The translations under genes and the position numbers were made by a program. Shown piece after piece: positions 31,932 through 41,142 of a stretch of 64,000 bases of DNA (position 1 is the first letter of the stretch; each line of letters opens with the position of its first letter). The stretch spans positions 1 to 64,000 of the forward strand of contig CAWAGF010000005.1 in assembly GCA_963781675.1 (NCBI GenBank), given 5' to 3'. This DNA comes from SCTD01 sp963781675 (lineage in GTDB: Bacteria > Actinomycetota > Actinomycetes > Mycobacteriales > SCTD01). Below the pieces are notes generated by a model. That model was not told where the DNA came from, searched no databases, and saw nothing but the letters and a program-made list of their open reading frames with translations.

Positions 31932-34636
31932 TGGCCGGCCTCGTCCCAGTTGCGCCCCACGCCGACGCTGACGTCCAGCGGGACCGTCAACGCGTACGCC
32001 CCGCCCATCTCGCGCCGGACCATCGCCTCGACGGCCTCCCGCTCGCCGTCGGCCACCTCGAGGACCAGCTCGTCGTGGACCTGAAGGAGCAGCCGCGAGC
32101 GCAGGCCCTCCTCGCGCAGGCAGCGGTGCACGCCCAGCATCGCCAGCTTGATGATGTCCGCCGCACTGCCCTGGATCGGTGCGTTGAGCGCCATCCGCTC
32201 GGCCATCTGCCGGCGCTGGCCGTTGTCGCTGGTGAGGTCCGGGAGGTAGCGCCGCCGGTCGAGGATCGTCGAGGTGTAGCCGTCCTTGCGGGCCTGGGCG
32301 ACCACGTCGCGCAGGTAGTCGCGGATGCCGCCGAAGCGCTCGAAGTAGGCGTTCATCTGCTCCTTGGCCTCGTCGGTCGGGATCCGCAGCTGCGCGGACA
32401 GCCCGAACGCCGACAGGCCGTAGGCCAGGCCGTACGACATCGCCTTGATGCGGCGGCGCATCTCCGGGTCGACCTGGTCGACCGGGATCGAGAAGGCGCG
32501 GGAGGCGACGAAGGTGTGCAGGTCCTCACCGGACTGGAAGGCCTCCTTCAGCCCGGTGTCGTCCGACAGGTGGGCCATGATCCGCATCTCGATCTGGCTG
32601 TAGTCGGCCGTCATGAGGCCTTCGAACCCGGGGCCGGCGACGAACCCCTGGCGGATCTCGCGGCCCTGCTGGGTGCGGATCGGGACGTTCTGCAGGTTCG
32701 GGTTGTCGCTCGACAGGCGGCCCGTCGCGGCGACCATCTGCTTGAAGGTCGTGTGGATGCGGCCGTCGTCGGCGACGGTCGGCAGGAGCTGCTTCTCGAC
32801 GACCATGAGCAGCCGGGTCATCTCGCGGTGCAGCAGCAGCGCCTCGATGACCGGGTGCGTCCCGATGAGGTTCTGCAGCGCGTCCGCGTCGGTCGTGTAC
32901 CCGGTCTTGATCTTCTTGGTCTTCGGCAGGCCGAGCTCGTCGAACAGCAGCGCCTGCAGCTGCTTGGGCGAGCCCAGGTGGAACTCGTGGCCCACCGTCT
33001 CGTAGGCCGCCTCGGCAGCCTCCTTGACCTGCTCGCGGAGCCGGCCCTCGAGCGCAGCGAGGTGCTCGACGTCCGCGGCGATGCCGGTGCGCTCGCAGTC
33101 GGCGAGCACCTCGACGAGCGGCAGCTCCAGGTCGCGCAGCAGCGCGGTGCCTCCGCGCCGCTCGAGGTCCTGGTCCAGTGCGACGGCGAGGTCGGCGACC
33201 GCCCGGGCCCGCACGGCGGCGTCCGCGGCGCCCTGGTCCTCCTCGGCGCCGTCGAAGGAGAGCTGCCCGTCGTCGGCGCTCTCGGCCCGCAGCTCGCGCC
33301 GCAGGAAGCGCAGCGCGAGATCGGCGAGGTCGAAGACGCCCTGCCCCGGCAGCGCCAGGTAGGCGGCCAGCGCGGTGTCGCTGGTCAGCCCGGCGACCGT
33401 CCAGCCGCGGGCGGACAGCGCGAGCAGCGGGCCCTTCGCGTCGTGCATCGCCTTGGGCACGGCGGCGTCCGCGAGCCAGGCCGCCAGGGCCGGCTCGTCG
33501 TCGGCGTCGAGCTGGGTGAGGTCGACGAAGGCGGCTTCGGTCGCCGGTTCCTGGCTCTCGGCCGCGATGCCGAGCCCGTTGGCGTCGCCGGTGCCCTTGC
33601 CCCAGAAGCCGCGCACGTGCAGGCCGACCCGCACCCCCGCCGGGAGCCCGTCGAGGAAGGCCCGCACCTCCCCCGGCCCGAGCACCCGGTGCTCGACCTC
33701 GAAGCCCTGCTCGGCCTCGGGCTCGACCGCGGACAGGGTGGCGTACAGCCGCTCGCGCAGGACCCGGAACTGCAGGGCGTCGAAGACCTTGTGCACCTCG
33801 TCGCGGTCCCACTGCCCGAGGCGCAGGTCGGTCGGGTGCTGGTCGAGCGGCACGTCGCGGACGAGCTCGGTGAGCTGGCGGTTGCGCACGACGCTGGACA
33901 GCCCGGCGCGCAGGTTGTCGCCGACCTTGCCCTTCACCTCGTCGACGTGGTCGACCAGCGAGCCGATGTCGCCGTACTGCTGGATCAGCTTGGTGGCGGT
34001 CTTCTCGCCGAGGCCGGGGATGCCCGGGAGGTTGTCGCTGGGGTCGCCGCGCAGCGCCGCGAACTCCGGGTACTGCGCGGGCGACAGGCCGTACTTCTCC
34101 TGTACGGCGTCGGGGGTCATCCGGCGCATGTCGGACACGCCGCGCGCGTTGTAGAGGACCGTCACGCGCTCGCTGACGAGCTGGAAGGCGTCGCGGTCGC
34201 CGGTGACGATCAGGACGTCGAAGCCGTCCGCCTCGGCCTGGGTGGCGAGGGTCGCGATGACGTCGTCAGCCTCGAAGCCCTCGGCGCACACGATCGGGAC
34301 GCGCAGCGCGTCGAGCACCTCGCGGACCAGGCTGACCTGCCCCTTGAAGTCGGTCGGCGTCTCGGCGCGACCGGCCTTGTAGTCGGCGTAGGCCTCGGTC
34401 CGGAAGGTCGACCTGCTGACGTCGAAGGTCACCGCGACGTGGGTGGGCTTCTCGTCGCGCAGGACGTTGATGAGCATCGCCGTGAAGCCGTAGACGGCGT
34501 TGGTGGGCTGGCCGGTCGTGGTGGAGAAGTTCTCGACCGGGAGGGCGAAGAAGGCGCGGTAGGCCAGCGAGTGGCCGTCCAGCAGCAGCAGCCTCGGGCG
34601 CTCTTCGGTCGGAACGTCGGTCTTCGCAGCAGCCAC
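31928..34636 (-). CDS. polA: DNA polymerase I
   Basis: Intact, 902 residues. The 5'-3' exonuclease domain (residues about 15-310) has LLLLDGHSLAYRAFFAL, CAEGFEADDVIATLA, TGDRDAFQLV and PGIPGLGEKTATKLIQQYG. The middle 3'-5' exonuclease domain (about 330-510) lacks the DxE motif, as in other actinobacterial Pol I. The polymerase domain has motif A DYSQIEMRIMAHLSDD (about 675), motif B RRRIKAMSYGLAYGLSAFGL (about 730) and motif C LLQVHDELVLEV (about 850). Its stop overlaps the HAD start. Confidence 0.98.
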   Translation of the reverse strand: MAAAKTDVPTEERPRLLLLDGHSLAYRAFFALPVENFSTTTGQPTNAVYGFTAMLINVLRDEKPTHVAVTFDVSRSTFRTEAYADYKAGRAETPTDFKGQVSLVREVLDALRVPIVCAEGFEADDVIATLATQAEADGFDVLIVTGDRDAFQLVSERVTVLYNARGVSDMRRMTPDAVQEKYGLSPAQYPEFAALRGDPSDNLPGIPGLGEKTATKLIQQYGDIGSLVDHVDEVKGKVGDNLRAGLSSVVRNRQLTELVRDVPLDQHPTDLRLGQWDRDEVHKVFDALQFRVLRERLYATLSAVEPEAEQGFEVEHRVLGPGEVRAFLDGLPAGVRVGLHVRGFWGKGTGDANGLGIAAESQEPATEAAFVDLTQLDADDEPALAAWLADAAVPKAMHDAKGPLLALSARGWTVAGLTSDTALAAYLALPGQGVFDLADLALRFLRRELRAESADDGQLSFDGAEEDQGAADAAVRARAVADLAVALDQDLERRGGTALLRDLELPLVEVLADCERTGIAADVEHLAALEGRLREQVKEAAEAAYETVGHEFHLGSPKQLQALLFDELGLPKTKKIKTGYTTDADALQNLIGTHPVIEALLLHREMTRLLMVVEKQLLPTVADDGRIHTTFKQMVAATGRLSSDNPNLQNVPIRTQQGREIRQGFVAGPGFEGLMTADYSQIEMRIMAHLSDDTGLKEAFQSGEDLHTFVASRAFSIPVDQVDPEMRRRIKAMSYGLAYGLSAFGLSAQLRIPTDEAKEQMNAYFERFGGIRDYLRDVVAQARKDGYTSTILDRRRYLPDLTSDNGQRRQMAERMALNAPIQGSAADIIKLAMLGVHRCLREEGLRSRLLLQVHDELVLEVADGEREAVEAMVRREMGGAYALTVPLDVSVGVGRNWDEAGH

Positions 34637-34654
34637 GGGCCCACTCTAAGGAGG

Positions 34655-35272
34655 TCAGACCTCGGTGTCGGCCCGGCCGAGGGACAGCGCCGGGCGGCGG
34701 CCGAGGCGGCCGCGCGGGCGCCGTACGACGTGGTCGGCCGGTCGCGCCTCGACCTGGGCGAGCCGCCGCCGTACGACGGGGACCGGGGCGACCCGGCGCA
34801 CCGCCAGCGGGGCGAAGCCGAGGCGGGCGAAGAAGCGGTTGGCGTCGCGCGAGCCCGGGTGGACCGAGACGACGATCTGGTCCAGGCCGTGCGCCTCGGC
34901 GTACGCGGCGGCTGCGGAGACGAGGGCCTTGCCTGCGCCGCGGCGCTCGTGGCGGCGGCTGACGACGCTGTGGCTCATGTGGACGGCCGGCAGGTCGAGC
35001 AGGGCGTTGGCCGACGCGATGGTCAGCAGGGCCATGCCGAGCGGCTCCTCGGCGTCGTTGACGACGACCACGAGGTGCCGGTCCGGGTCGGCGATCGCCT
35101 CGAGGTAGCGCTGCTCGAGCACCAGCCGCGCGCCGGCCGGGGTGCCGCGCGGCCGGCTGCCGGCGTCGGAGGCCGCGGGCAGCAGCGCGTCGCGCAGCTC
35201 GTCGCCGAAGCCCAGCAGCGCGGGGACGTCGTCGGCCGTCGCGGGCCGGACGCGCAGAGCGCTGCGTGGCAC
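34655..35272 (-). CDS. GNAT-family N-acetyltransferase
   Basis: About 205 residues from the GTG at 35272 (VPRSALRVRPATADDV), preferred over a GTG 36 bases upstream because GAGAGAGGGG precedes it. The core has HLVVVVNDAEEPLGMALL, MSHSVVSRRHERRGAGKAL (acetyl-CoA loop) and SVHPGSRDANRFFARLGF. The tail is Arg-rich (RRPRGRLGRRPAL). It lies 18 bases upstream of polA on the same strand. Substrate unknown. Confidence 0.85.
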   Translation of the reverse strand: MPRSALRVRPATADDVPALLGFGDELRDALLPAASDAGSRPRGTPAGARLVLEQRYLEAIADPDRHLVVVVNDAEEPLGMALLTIASANALLDLPAVHMSHSVVSRRHERRGAGKALVSAAAAYAEAHGLDQIVVSVHPGSRDANRFFARLGFAPLAVRRVAPVPVVRRRLAQVEARPADHVVRRPRGRLGRRPALSLGRADTEV

Positions 35273-35381
35273 CGCCGCCCCTCTCTCTGGACGTCCTGCG
35301 CGGGCCACCTAGGCTCGCGGGGCACTGACAGTAGCGCGGCCCGGGACGCCCCCTCGGCCACGGACGAGGGAGGCCGGACCG

Positions 35382-36128
35382 GTGGTCCGCGGAGCCGGAA
35401 CGGCCCTCAACATGGCCACGATCCTGGTCGGCTCCGGCCTCGGCGTGCTGCTGCGCGGGCGGCTGCCGGAGCGCACCCGCGTCACCGTCACCGATGCCCT
35501 CGGCCTGGTCACGCTGGTGATCGGCGGCCTCAACGTCGCCGCGCTGGGCGACCGGGAGTTCGGCGAGGCGGTGGGCGAGGGCGGGACGCTGCTCGTCGTG
35601 CTCGGCGCGCTGCTCGTCGGCGGGATCGTCGGCTCGCTGCTCCAGCTCGAGGCGCGGCTGGAGGGCCTCGGCGGCTGGCTGCAGCGCCGGCTCAGCAAGG
35701 GCGGCGGCAGCGCGTCGCGGGCCCGCTTCGTCGAGGGGTACGTGTCGGCGTCGCTGGTGTTCGTCGTCGGGCCGCTCGCCGTCCTCGGGTCGCTGTCCGA
35801 CGGGCTCGGCCGCGGGATCGAGCAGCTGGCCCTCAAGAGCACGCTCGACGGCTTCGCCTCGCTGGCCTTCGCCTCCTCCCTGGGCTGGGGGGTCGCTGCC
35901 AGCGCGCTGTCCGTCGGCGTCGTCCAGGGCCTGCTCACCCTGCTCGGGGCGCTGCTCGGCGGGCTGCTCCCGGTCGCGCTGGTCAGTGCCGTCACGGCCA
36001 CCGGCGGGGTGCTGCTGCTCGGGGTGGGGCTGCGGCTGCTGGCCCTCAAGCTGGTGGCGGTCGGCGACCTGCTGCCCGCGCTGGTGGTCGCCCCGCTGCT
36101 CGTCCTGCTGGTGGACGCGGTCCGCTAG
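35382..36128 (+). CDS. DUF554 family integral membrane protein
   Basis: Intact, 248 residues with six to seven hydrophobic segments. VRGAGTALNMATILVGSGLG is the usual DUF554 start, with the conserved Asn in the first helix; later ARFVEGYVSASLVFVVGPLA and LKSTLDGFASLAFASSLGWG are characteristic (GP and D-G in membrane helices). Possible small-solute transporter (YdfK-like); function not established. Divergent from the GNAT gene and convergent with the livF paralogue (6-base gap). Confidence 0.88.
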   Translation: MVRGAGTALNMATILVGSGLGVLLRGRLPERTRVTVTDALGLVTLVIGGLNVAALGDREFGEAVGEGGTLLVVLGALLVGGIVGSLLQLEARLEGLGGWLQRRLSKGGGSASRARFVEGYVSASLVFVVGPLAVLGSLSDGLGRGIEQLALKSTLDGFASLAFASSLGWGVAASALSVGVVQGLLTLLGALLGGLLPVALVSAVTATGGVLLLGVGLRLLALKLVAVGDLLPALVVAPLLVLLVDAVR

Positions 36129-36134
36129 GCAGGC

Positions 36135-36836
36135 TCAGCCGCCGAGGTAGGCCTCGCGCACCGCCGGGTCGTCCCGCAGCTGCGCCGCCGGTCCGCCCGC
36201 CACGACGCGCCCGGTCTCCAGGACGTACGCCCGCGCGGCCAGCCCGAGCGCCACCTCGACGTCCTGCTCGACCAGCAGCACCGCGACGCCGTCCGCGGCC
36301 AGACCGGCGACGACGGCCATGACCGCCTCGACCGCCTGCGGCGCCAGCCCGGTCGACGGCTCGTCCAGCAGCAGCACCCGCGGCGCGCTCATCAGCGCCC
36401 GGCCGAGGGCGAGGAGCTGCTGCTCGCCACCGGAGAGGGTGCCGGCCAGCTGGTCGCGCCGGGCGGCCAGGACCGGCAGCAGGCCGAGCACCCGGTCCCG
36501 CGCGCCGGACAGCTCCGCGCGTCGCGTGTACGCCCCGACCTCGAGGTTGTCCTGCACCGACATCCGCGCGAAGACCCGCCGCCCCTCCGGGACGTGCGCC
36601 ACCCCCGCGGCGACGACCTCGTGCGGGGGCAGCCGGTCCAGGCGCTGGTCGTCCAGGTGCACCGTGCCGGCGGCCGGCCGCAGCAGCCCGCTCACCGCGC
36701 GCAGCGTCGTCGTCTTGCCCGCGCCGTTCGCCCCGAGCAGCGCCACGACCTCGCCGCCGCCGACGGCGAGGTCCAGCGCGGACACGGCCTCGTGCGCGCC
36801 GTAGCGCACGCTCAGCCCCTCGACCCGCAGCCGCAT
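36135..36836 (-). CDS. Orphan LivF-type ABC transporter ATP-binding protein
   Basis: Intact, 233 residues from the ATG at 36836 (MRLRVEGLSVRYGAHEAVSA). Walker A LLGANGAGKTTTL (about 37), Q-loop replaced by HVPEGRRVFARMSVQDNL (LivF type), signature TLSGGEQQLLALGRAL (about 137), Walker B RVLLLDEPSTGLAP and the H-loop position as VLLVEQDVEVAL, where Gln replaces His as in many LivF proteins. It is transcribed away from the livHMGF operon, which already contains a livF, so it is a second energising subunit. Confidence 0.9.
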   Translation of the reverse strand: MRLRVEGLSVRYGAHEAVSALDLAVGGGEVVALLGANGAGKTTTLRAVSGLLRPAAGTVHLDDQRLDRLPPHEVVAAGVAHVPEGRRVFARMSVQDNLEVGAYTRRAELSGARDRVLGLLPVLAARRDQLAGTLSGGEQQLLALGRALMSAPRVLLLDEPSTGLAPQAVEAVMAVVAGLAADGVAVLLVEQDVEVALGLAARAYVLETGRVVAGGPAAQLRDDPAVREAYLGG

Positions 36837-37009
36837 CCGGCGGACGCTACGCGGCGTCAGATGACGATCGTGCTTCCTTCGACACAGCGCGCAGACGGCG
36901 TGGTTGAGTAGCCGCCGCCGACGCAGCCGCCCGTTCCGGGCACGCGGCGACGGTCGACGACTCGACGTCGGGGGGCTGAAGGCGTCCCGGCAGACCCGGA
37001 GGAGCGTGC

Positions 37010-38341
37010 GTGGGGAACAGCCTCCCCCGACCCGTCCACAGGTCCGGCCCCCCGGCCGGACCACGTGCCCACCCCGCGGCCGGTCGCCTGGCCGCCGCCG
37101 CCGCTGTCCTGGGCACCCTGCTCCTCGTGCTGCTCGGCACCGCCGGTCCGGCGCTCGCCGAGAACGAGGGGGTCCGCGGCACGCTGAACAACGCCGGCCA
37201 GCGGGTCTCCGGCGCCACCATCACCGTCGAGGACGAGGACGGCGAGGAGGTCGGCAAGGCCGAGAGCAACGAGACCGGCGGCTTCGCGATCCCCGTCCCG
37301 GAGCCGGGCAAGTACGTCGTCAAGCTCGACCTGGACAGCCTGCCCGAGGGCGTGACCATCCGGGCCGAGGGTGGCGAGGAGCGCGAGATCACCGTGCGCC
37401 CCGGCGCCGTCGCGCCGGTGCTGTTCATCCTCGGCGCCGGCGACCGCGACACGACCGGGACCGCCGAACGGGCGCTGCAGCTGCTGGTGCGCGGCATCCA
37501 GTTCGGGCTGGTCATCGCCATGGGCGCCATCGGGCTGTCGCTGATCTTCGGGACGACCGGCCTGACGAACTTCGCGCACGGCGAGTTCCTCACCGGCGGC
37601 GCCTTCGCCGCGTACATCTTCAACGTGACGCTCGGGCTGAACCTGATCCCGGCCACCGTCCTCGCGGTCGCGGTCGGCTGCCTGTACGGCGCCTTCATCA
37701 ACACGGCGCTGTGGGCGCCGCTGCGCCGGCGCGGGACGGGCCTGATCGCTGCCCTCGTGGTGAGCATCGGCCTGTCGTTCGTGATGCGCTACGTCTTCCT
37801 CTACGCCTTCGGCGGCAGCAGCCGCTCCTACGGGCAGTACGCCACCCAGCGCGGCCTCGAGATCGGCCCGATCTCCATCCCGCCGCGCGACCTCGTCATC
37901 ATGGCGCTGTCGATCATCGTGCTCACCGCGGTGGGACTGGCCCTGGTGCGGACCCGGCTCGGCAAGGCGACCCGCGCGGTCGCCGACAACCCGTCGCTGG
38001 CCGCCTCGTCGGGCATCGACGTCGAGCGGGTCATCAACGTCGTCTGGATCATCGGCACCGGCCTGGCGGCGCTGGGCGGCGTCTTCCTCGCCCTGTCCCA
38101 GCAGGTGAGCTACCTGCTGGGCTTCCAGATCCTGCTGCTGCTGTTCGCCGGCGTGACGCTCGGCGGCCTCGGCACCGCGTTCGGCGCCCTCGTCGGGAGC
38201 CTCGTGATCGGCATCTTCACCCAGCTGTCCACGCTGGTCATCCCGGCCGAGCTCCAGAACGTCGGCGCGCTCGTCGTGCTCATCCTGATCCTGGTCGTCC
38301 GGCCGCAGGGCATCCTCGGCCGCGCTGAGCGAGTCGGCTGA
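37010..38341 (+). CDS. livH: LivH-type branched-chain amino-acid permease with N-terminal secreted domain
   Basis: Intact, 443 residues. GTG start after GGAGGAG. A signal-type segment (LAAAAAVLGTLLLVLLGTAG, about residues 27-46) precedes an extracytoplasmic carboxypeptidase-regulatory or Cna-B-like beta domain (about 50-145: GVRGTLNNAGQRVSGATITV, NETGGFAIPVPEPGKYVVKL). From residue 158 it is a normal LivH permease with eight or so helices, including GAIGLSLIFGTTGLTNFAHG and the loop TRLGKATRAVADNPSLAASSG. Ordinary LivH has about 290-300 residues. First gene of livH-M-G-F-lipoprotein. Confidence 0.9.
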   Translation: MGNSLPRPVHRSGPPAGPRAHPAAGRLAAAAAVLGTLLLVLLGTAGPALAENEGVRGTLNNAGQRVSGATITVEDEDGEEVGKAESNETGGFAIPVPEPGKYVVKLDLDSLPEGVTIRAEGGEEREITVRPGAVAPVLFILGAGDRDTTGTAERALQLLVRGIQFGLVIAMGAIGLSLIFGTTGLTNFAHGEFLTGGAFAAYIFNVTLGLNLIPATVLAVAVGCLYGAFINTALWAPLRRRGTGLIAALVVSIGLSFVMRYVFLYAFGGSSRSYGQYATQRGLEIGPISIPPRDLVIMALSIIVLTAVGLALVRTRLGKATRAVADNPSLAASSGIDVERVINVVWIIGTGLAALGGVFLALSQQVSYLLGFQILLLLFAGVTLGGLGTAFGALVGSLVIGIFTQLSTLVIPAELQNVGALVVLILILVVRPQGILGRAERVG

Positions 38342-38399
38342 TGGCGCGCCGCACGACCGCCCTCACCCCCTGCCCCTGCGACGTCCCGAGGGGGTCCGC

Positions 38400-39392
38400 A
38401 TGGACTTCGGCGTGATCTTCGAGAACACCGGCACCTCCCTGTTCAACGCCGAGGCGCTGTACCTCGCGCTGGCGGCGCTCGGCCTGAACATCCACTTCGG
38501 GTACACCGGGCTGCTGAACTTCGGGCAGGTCGGCTTCCTCACCGTCGGCGCCTACGGACTCGCGGTGGGCATCAGCTACCTCGACCTGCCGTTCGGGATC
38601 GCGGTCCTGCTCGGGCTGGGGCTGGCCGTCCTGCTCGCGCTGCTGCTGGGCATCCCGACGCTGCGCCTGCGGGCGGACTACCTGGCCATCGTGACGATCG
38701 CCTCGTCCGAGGTGCTCAGGCTGGTCGCGCGCTCCGCGACGCTGCGCGACGTGACCGGCGGCTCGAGCGGCCTCACCGGCTTCGCCGGCGGCTTCTACGA
38801 CCTGAACCCCTTCCCCGAGGGCCGCTACGGCCTCGGCCCGTTCGACTACAACGAGAACCGCTTCTGGCTGCTCGTGGTCGGCTGGACGATCGTGGTGCTC
38901 GGGTCGATCCTGATCTTCCTGCTGATGCGCAGCCCCTGGGGCCGGGTGCTCAAGGCGATCCGCGAGGACGAGGACGCCGTGCGCAGCCTCGGCAAGAACG
39001 TCGTCGGCTACAAGATGCAGTCGCTGATCCTGGGCGGCCTGTTCGGCGCGACGGGCGGCTTCATCTTCGCGCTGGCCAACAGCTCGGTGCAGCCGGACAA
39101 CTACAGCACCCTGCTGACCTTCTTCGCCTTCACGGCCATGATCCTCGGCGGCGCCGGCCGCGTGCTGGGCCCCGTCGTCGGCGCGATCATCTTCAGCAGC
39201 TTCTTCACGTTCCTGGAGAACACGCTGGTCCAGGCCGTGAGAGCGGACCTGATCCCGACCAGCATCATGAACAGCAACCAGGTCGGCATCATCCGCTTCA
39301 TCCTGGTGGGCGTGCTGCTCATGGCCCTCATGATCTTCCGCCCGCAGGGGATCTTCGGAGACAAGAAGGAGCTGGCGCTCGATGCCCGCTGA
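38400..39392 (+). CDS. livM: LivM-type branched-chain amino-acid permease
   Basis: Intact, 330 residues, about nine membrane segments. GLNIHFGYTGLLNFGQVGF is the LivM equivalent of the permease repeat; RSPWGRVLKAIREDEDAV is the cytoplasmic coupling loop. The end MIFRPQGIFGDKKELALDAR overlaps livG by 11 bases. A 58-base stretch lies between the livH stop and this ATG. It contains an ATG at 38341 in another frame (MARRTTALTP), so a longer start is possible if a base is missing there. Confidence 0.93.
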   Translation: MDFGVIFENTGTSLFNAEALYLALAALGLNIHFGYTGLLNFGQVGFLTVGAYGLAVGISYLDLPFGIAVLLGLGLAVLLALLLGIPTLRLRADYLAIVTIASSEVLRLVARSATLRDVTGGSSGLTGFAGGFYDLNPFPEGRYGLGPFDYNENRFWLLVVGWTIVVLGSILIFLLMRSPWGRVLKAIREDEDAVRSLGKNVVGYKMQSLILGGLFGATGGFIFALANSSVQPDNYSTLLTFFAFTAMILGGAGRVLGPVVGAIIFSSFFTFLENTLVQAVRADLIPTSIMNSNQVGIIRFILVGVLLMALMIFRPQGIFGDKKELALDAR

Positions 39393-40326
39393 CGCGACGG
39401 AGACCACCAGCTCGGCGGCGGCGCGGGCGGCCGCGGCCCTCGCGGGGGTCGAGGCGCGGCCCGGGGTCCCCAAGCCGGACCCGATCCTCATCGCCGACGG
39501 CGTCGCCCGCCGCTTCGGCGGCCTCACCGCCGTCGAGGTCGACCACCTCGAGGTCCAGCGGGGCGTCATCACGGCGCTCATCGGCCCGAACGGCGCCGGC
39601 AAGACCACCTTCTTCAACCTGCTCACCGGCTTCGACCGGCCGAACGAGGGCTCGTGGTCCTTCGAGGGCAAGGACCTCGGCCGGGTGCCCGCGCACAAGG
39701 TCGCCCGCCGCGGCATGGTCCGCACCTTCCAGCTCACCAAGGCGCTGTCGCGCCTGTCGGTGCTCGACAACATGCGGCTCGGCGCGACCGGGCAGAAGGG
39801 CGAGAACTTCTTCCGCGCCCTGGTCCCGGGCATCTGGAAGGGCCAGCAGGAGCAGATCGACGAGCGGGCCCGCGACCTGCTGCGCCGGTTCAAGCTCGAC
39901 GCCAAGGAGTCCGACTTCGCCGGCAGCCTGTCCGGCGGCCAGCGCAAGCTGCTCGAGATGGCCCGGGCGCTGATGGTCGAGCCCACGATGGTGATGCTCG
40001 ACGAGCCGATGGCCGGCGTGAACCCCGCCCTCACGCAGTCGCTGCTCGGCCACGTGAAGGACCTGCGCGAGCAGGGGATGACGGTGCTGTTCGTCGAGCA
40101 CGACATGGACATGGTCCGCGACATCAGCGACTGGGTGGTCGTCATGGCCCAGGGCAAGATCGTGGCCGAGGGTCCGCCGGACGCCGTCATGGCCGACCAG
40201 GCCGTCATCGACGCCTACCTCGGCGCCCACCACGACGCCCCGCTGTCGCCCGAGGAGGAGCAGGCCGAGATCGAGGCCGGCGAGGCCGAGCTCGAGGCCG
40301 AGCTCAAGACCCGGAAGAAGAAGTAG
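39382..40326 (+). CDS. livG: LivG-type ABC transporter ATP-binding protein
   Basis: Intact, 314 residues. After a 35-residue Ala-rich leader comes RFGGLTAVEVDHLEVQRG, Walker A LIGPNGAGKTTFFNLLTGF (about 70), the BCA family pattern RRGMVRTFQLTKALSRLSVL (Q-loop), signature GSLSGGQRKLLEMARAL (about 180), Walker B VMLDEPMAGVNP and H-loop VLFVEHDMDMV. The C-terminus is a charged helix rich in Glu ending in RKKK. It hands over to livF with no gap. Confidence 0.95.
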   Translation: MPADATETTSSAAARAAAALAGVEARPGVPKPDPILIADGVARRFGGLTAVEVDHLEVQRGVITALIGPNGAGKTTFFNLLTGFDRPNEGSWSFEGKDLGRVPAHKVARRGMVRTFQLTKALSRLSVLDNMRLGATGQKGENFFRALVPGIWKGQQEQIDERARDLLRRFKLDAKESDFAGSLSGGQRKLLEMARALMVEPTMVMLDEPMAGVNPALTQSLLGHVKDLREQGMTVLFVEHDMDMVRDISDWVVVMAQGKIVAEGPPDAVMADQAVIDAYLGAHHDAPLSPEEEQAEIEAGEAELEAELKTRKKK

Positions 40327-41142
40327 ATGACGACTCCCCTGGGCCGCGCCAAGGCCTCGGCCGAGGCCACCCGCGAGCAGGCCTACGAGAACGCCCGCAA
40401 GGAGCACCTGGCCGCCGCCGACGGCGCGCTCGTGCGGGTCGACGACCTGTTCGCCGGCTACGTCCCCGGCGTCAACATCCTCAACGGCTGCGACCTGCAC
40501 TGCCGCGAGGGCGAGCTCGTCGGCATCATCGGTCCGAACGGCGCCGGGAAGTCCACCCTGCTCAAGTCGATGCTCGGCATGGTCAACGTCCGCAGCGGCA
40601 CGGTGACCCTGCGCGGCGAGGACATCACCGGCCGCAAGGCCCACCAGCTGGTCAACATGGGCGTCGGCTTCGTCCCGCAGACCAACAACGTGTTCCCTCG
40701 GCTCACCATCGAGGAGAACCTGCAGATGGGGCTGTACCACGACCCCAAGAAGTTCCCCGAGCGCTTCGAGTACGTCGCCGAGCTCTTCCCGGCGCTGATG
40801 ACGCGGCGCAAGCAGCGCGCCGGCTCGCTGTCCGGCGGTGAGCGCCAGATGGTGGCGATGGGCCGCGCGCTGATGCCCTCGCCGTCGGTCCTGCTGCTCG
40901 ACGAGCCCTCGGCCGGCCTGTCCCCCGCGCTGCAGGACGAGGTCTTCATCCGCTGCCGCCAGATCAACGCGACCGGCGTCTCGATCATCATGGTCGAGCA
41001 GAACGCCCGCCGGTGCCTGCAGATCTGCGACCGCGGCTACGTGCTGGACCAGGGCCGCAACGCCTACACCGCGTCCGGCAAGGACCTCATGAACGACCCG
41101 AAGGTCATCGAGCTCTACCTCGGGACGCTCGCCAAGGCGTGA
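40327..41142 (+). CDS. livF: LivF-type ABC transporter ATP-binding protein
   Basis: Intact, 271 residues. A 40-residue N-terminal helix (AKASAEATREQAYENARKEH) precedes the domain. Walker A IIGPNGAGKSTLLKSML (about 65), GVGFVPQTNNVFPRLTIEEN (Q-loop), signature SLSGGERQMVAMGRAL (about 175), Walker B LLLDEPSAGLSP and IIMVEQNARRCL in the H-loop position with Gln, as usual in LivF. The start is immediately after the livG stop; its own stop overlaps the lipoprotein GTG (GTGA). Confidence 0.95.
   Translation: MTTPLGRAKASAEATREQAYENARKEHLAAADGALVRVDDLFAGYVPGVNILNGCDLHCREGELVGIIGPNGAGKSTLLKSMLGMVNVRSGTVTLRGEDITGRKAHQLVNMGVGFVPQTNNVFPRLTIEENLQMGLYHDPKKFPERFEYVAELFPALMTRRKQRAGSLSGGERQMVAMGRALMPSPSVLLLDEPSAGLSPALQDEVFIRCRQINATGVSIIMVEQNARRCLQICDRGYVLDQGRNAYTASGKDLMNDPKVIELYLGTLAKA

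Noticed and set aside
31931..36322. A 1463-codon plus-strand frame antisense to polA and its neighbour
   Set aside because: Same high-GC shadow effect; polA is intact with all catalytic motifs on the other strand.
36837..37064. Upstream extension of the orphan livF by 76 codons
   Set aside because: The extra residues are Arg/Cys-rich and unlike any ABC protein; MRLRVEGLSVRYG is the natural start.
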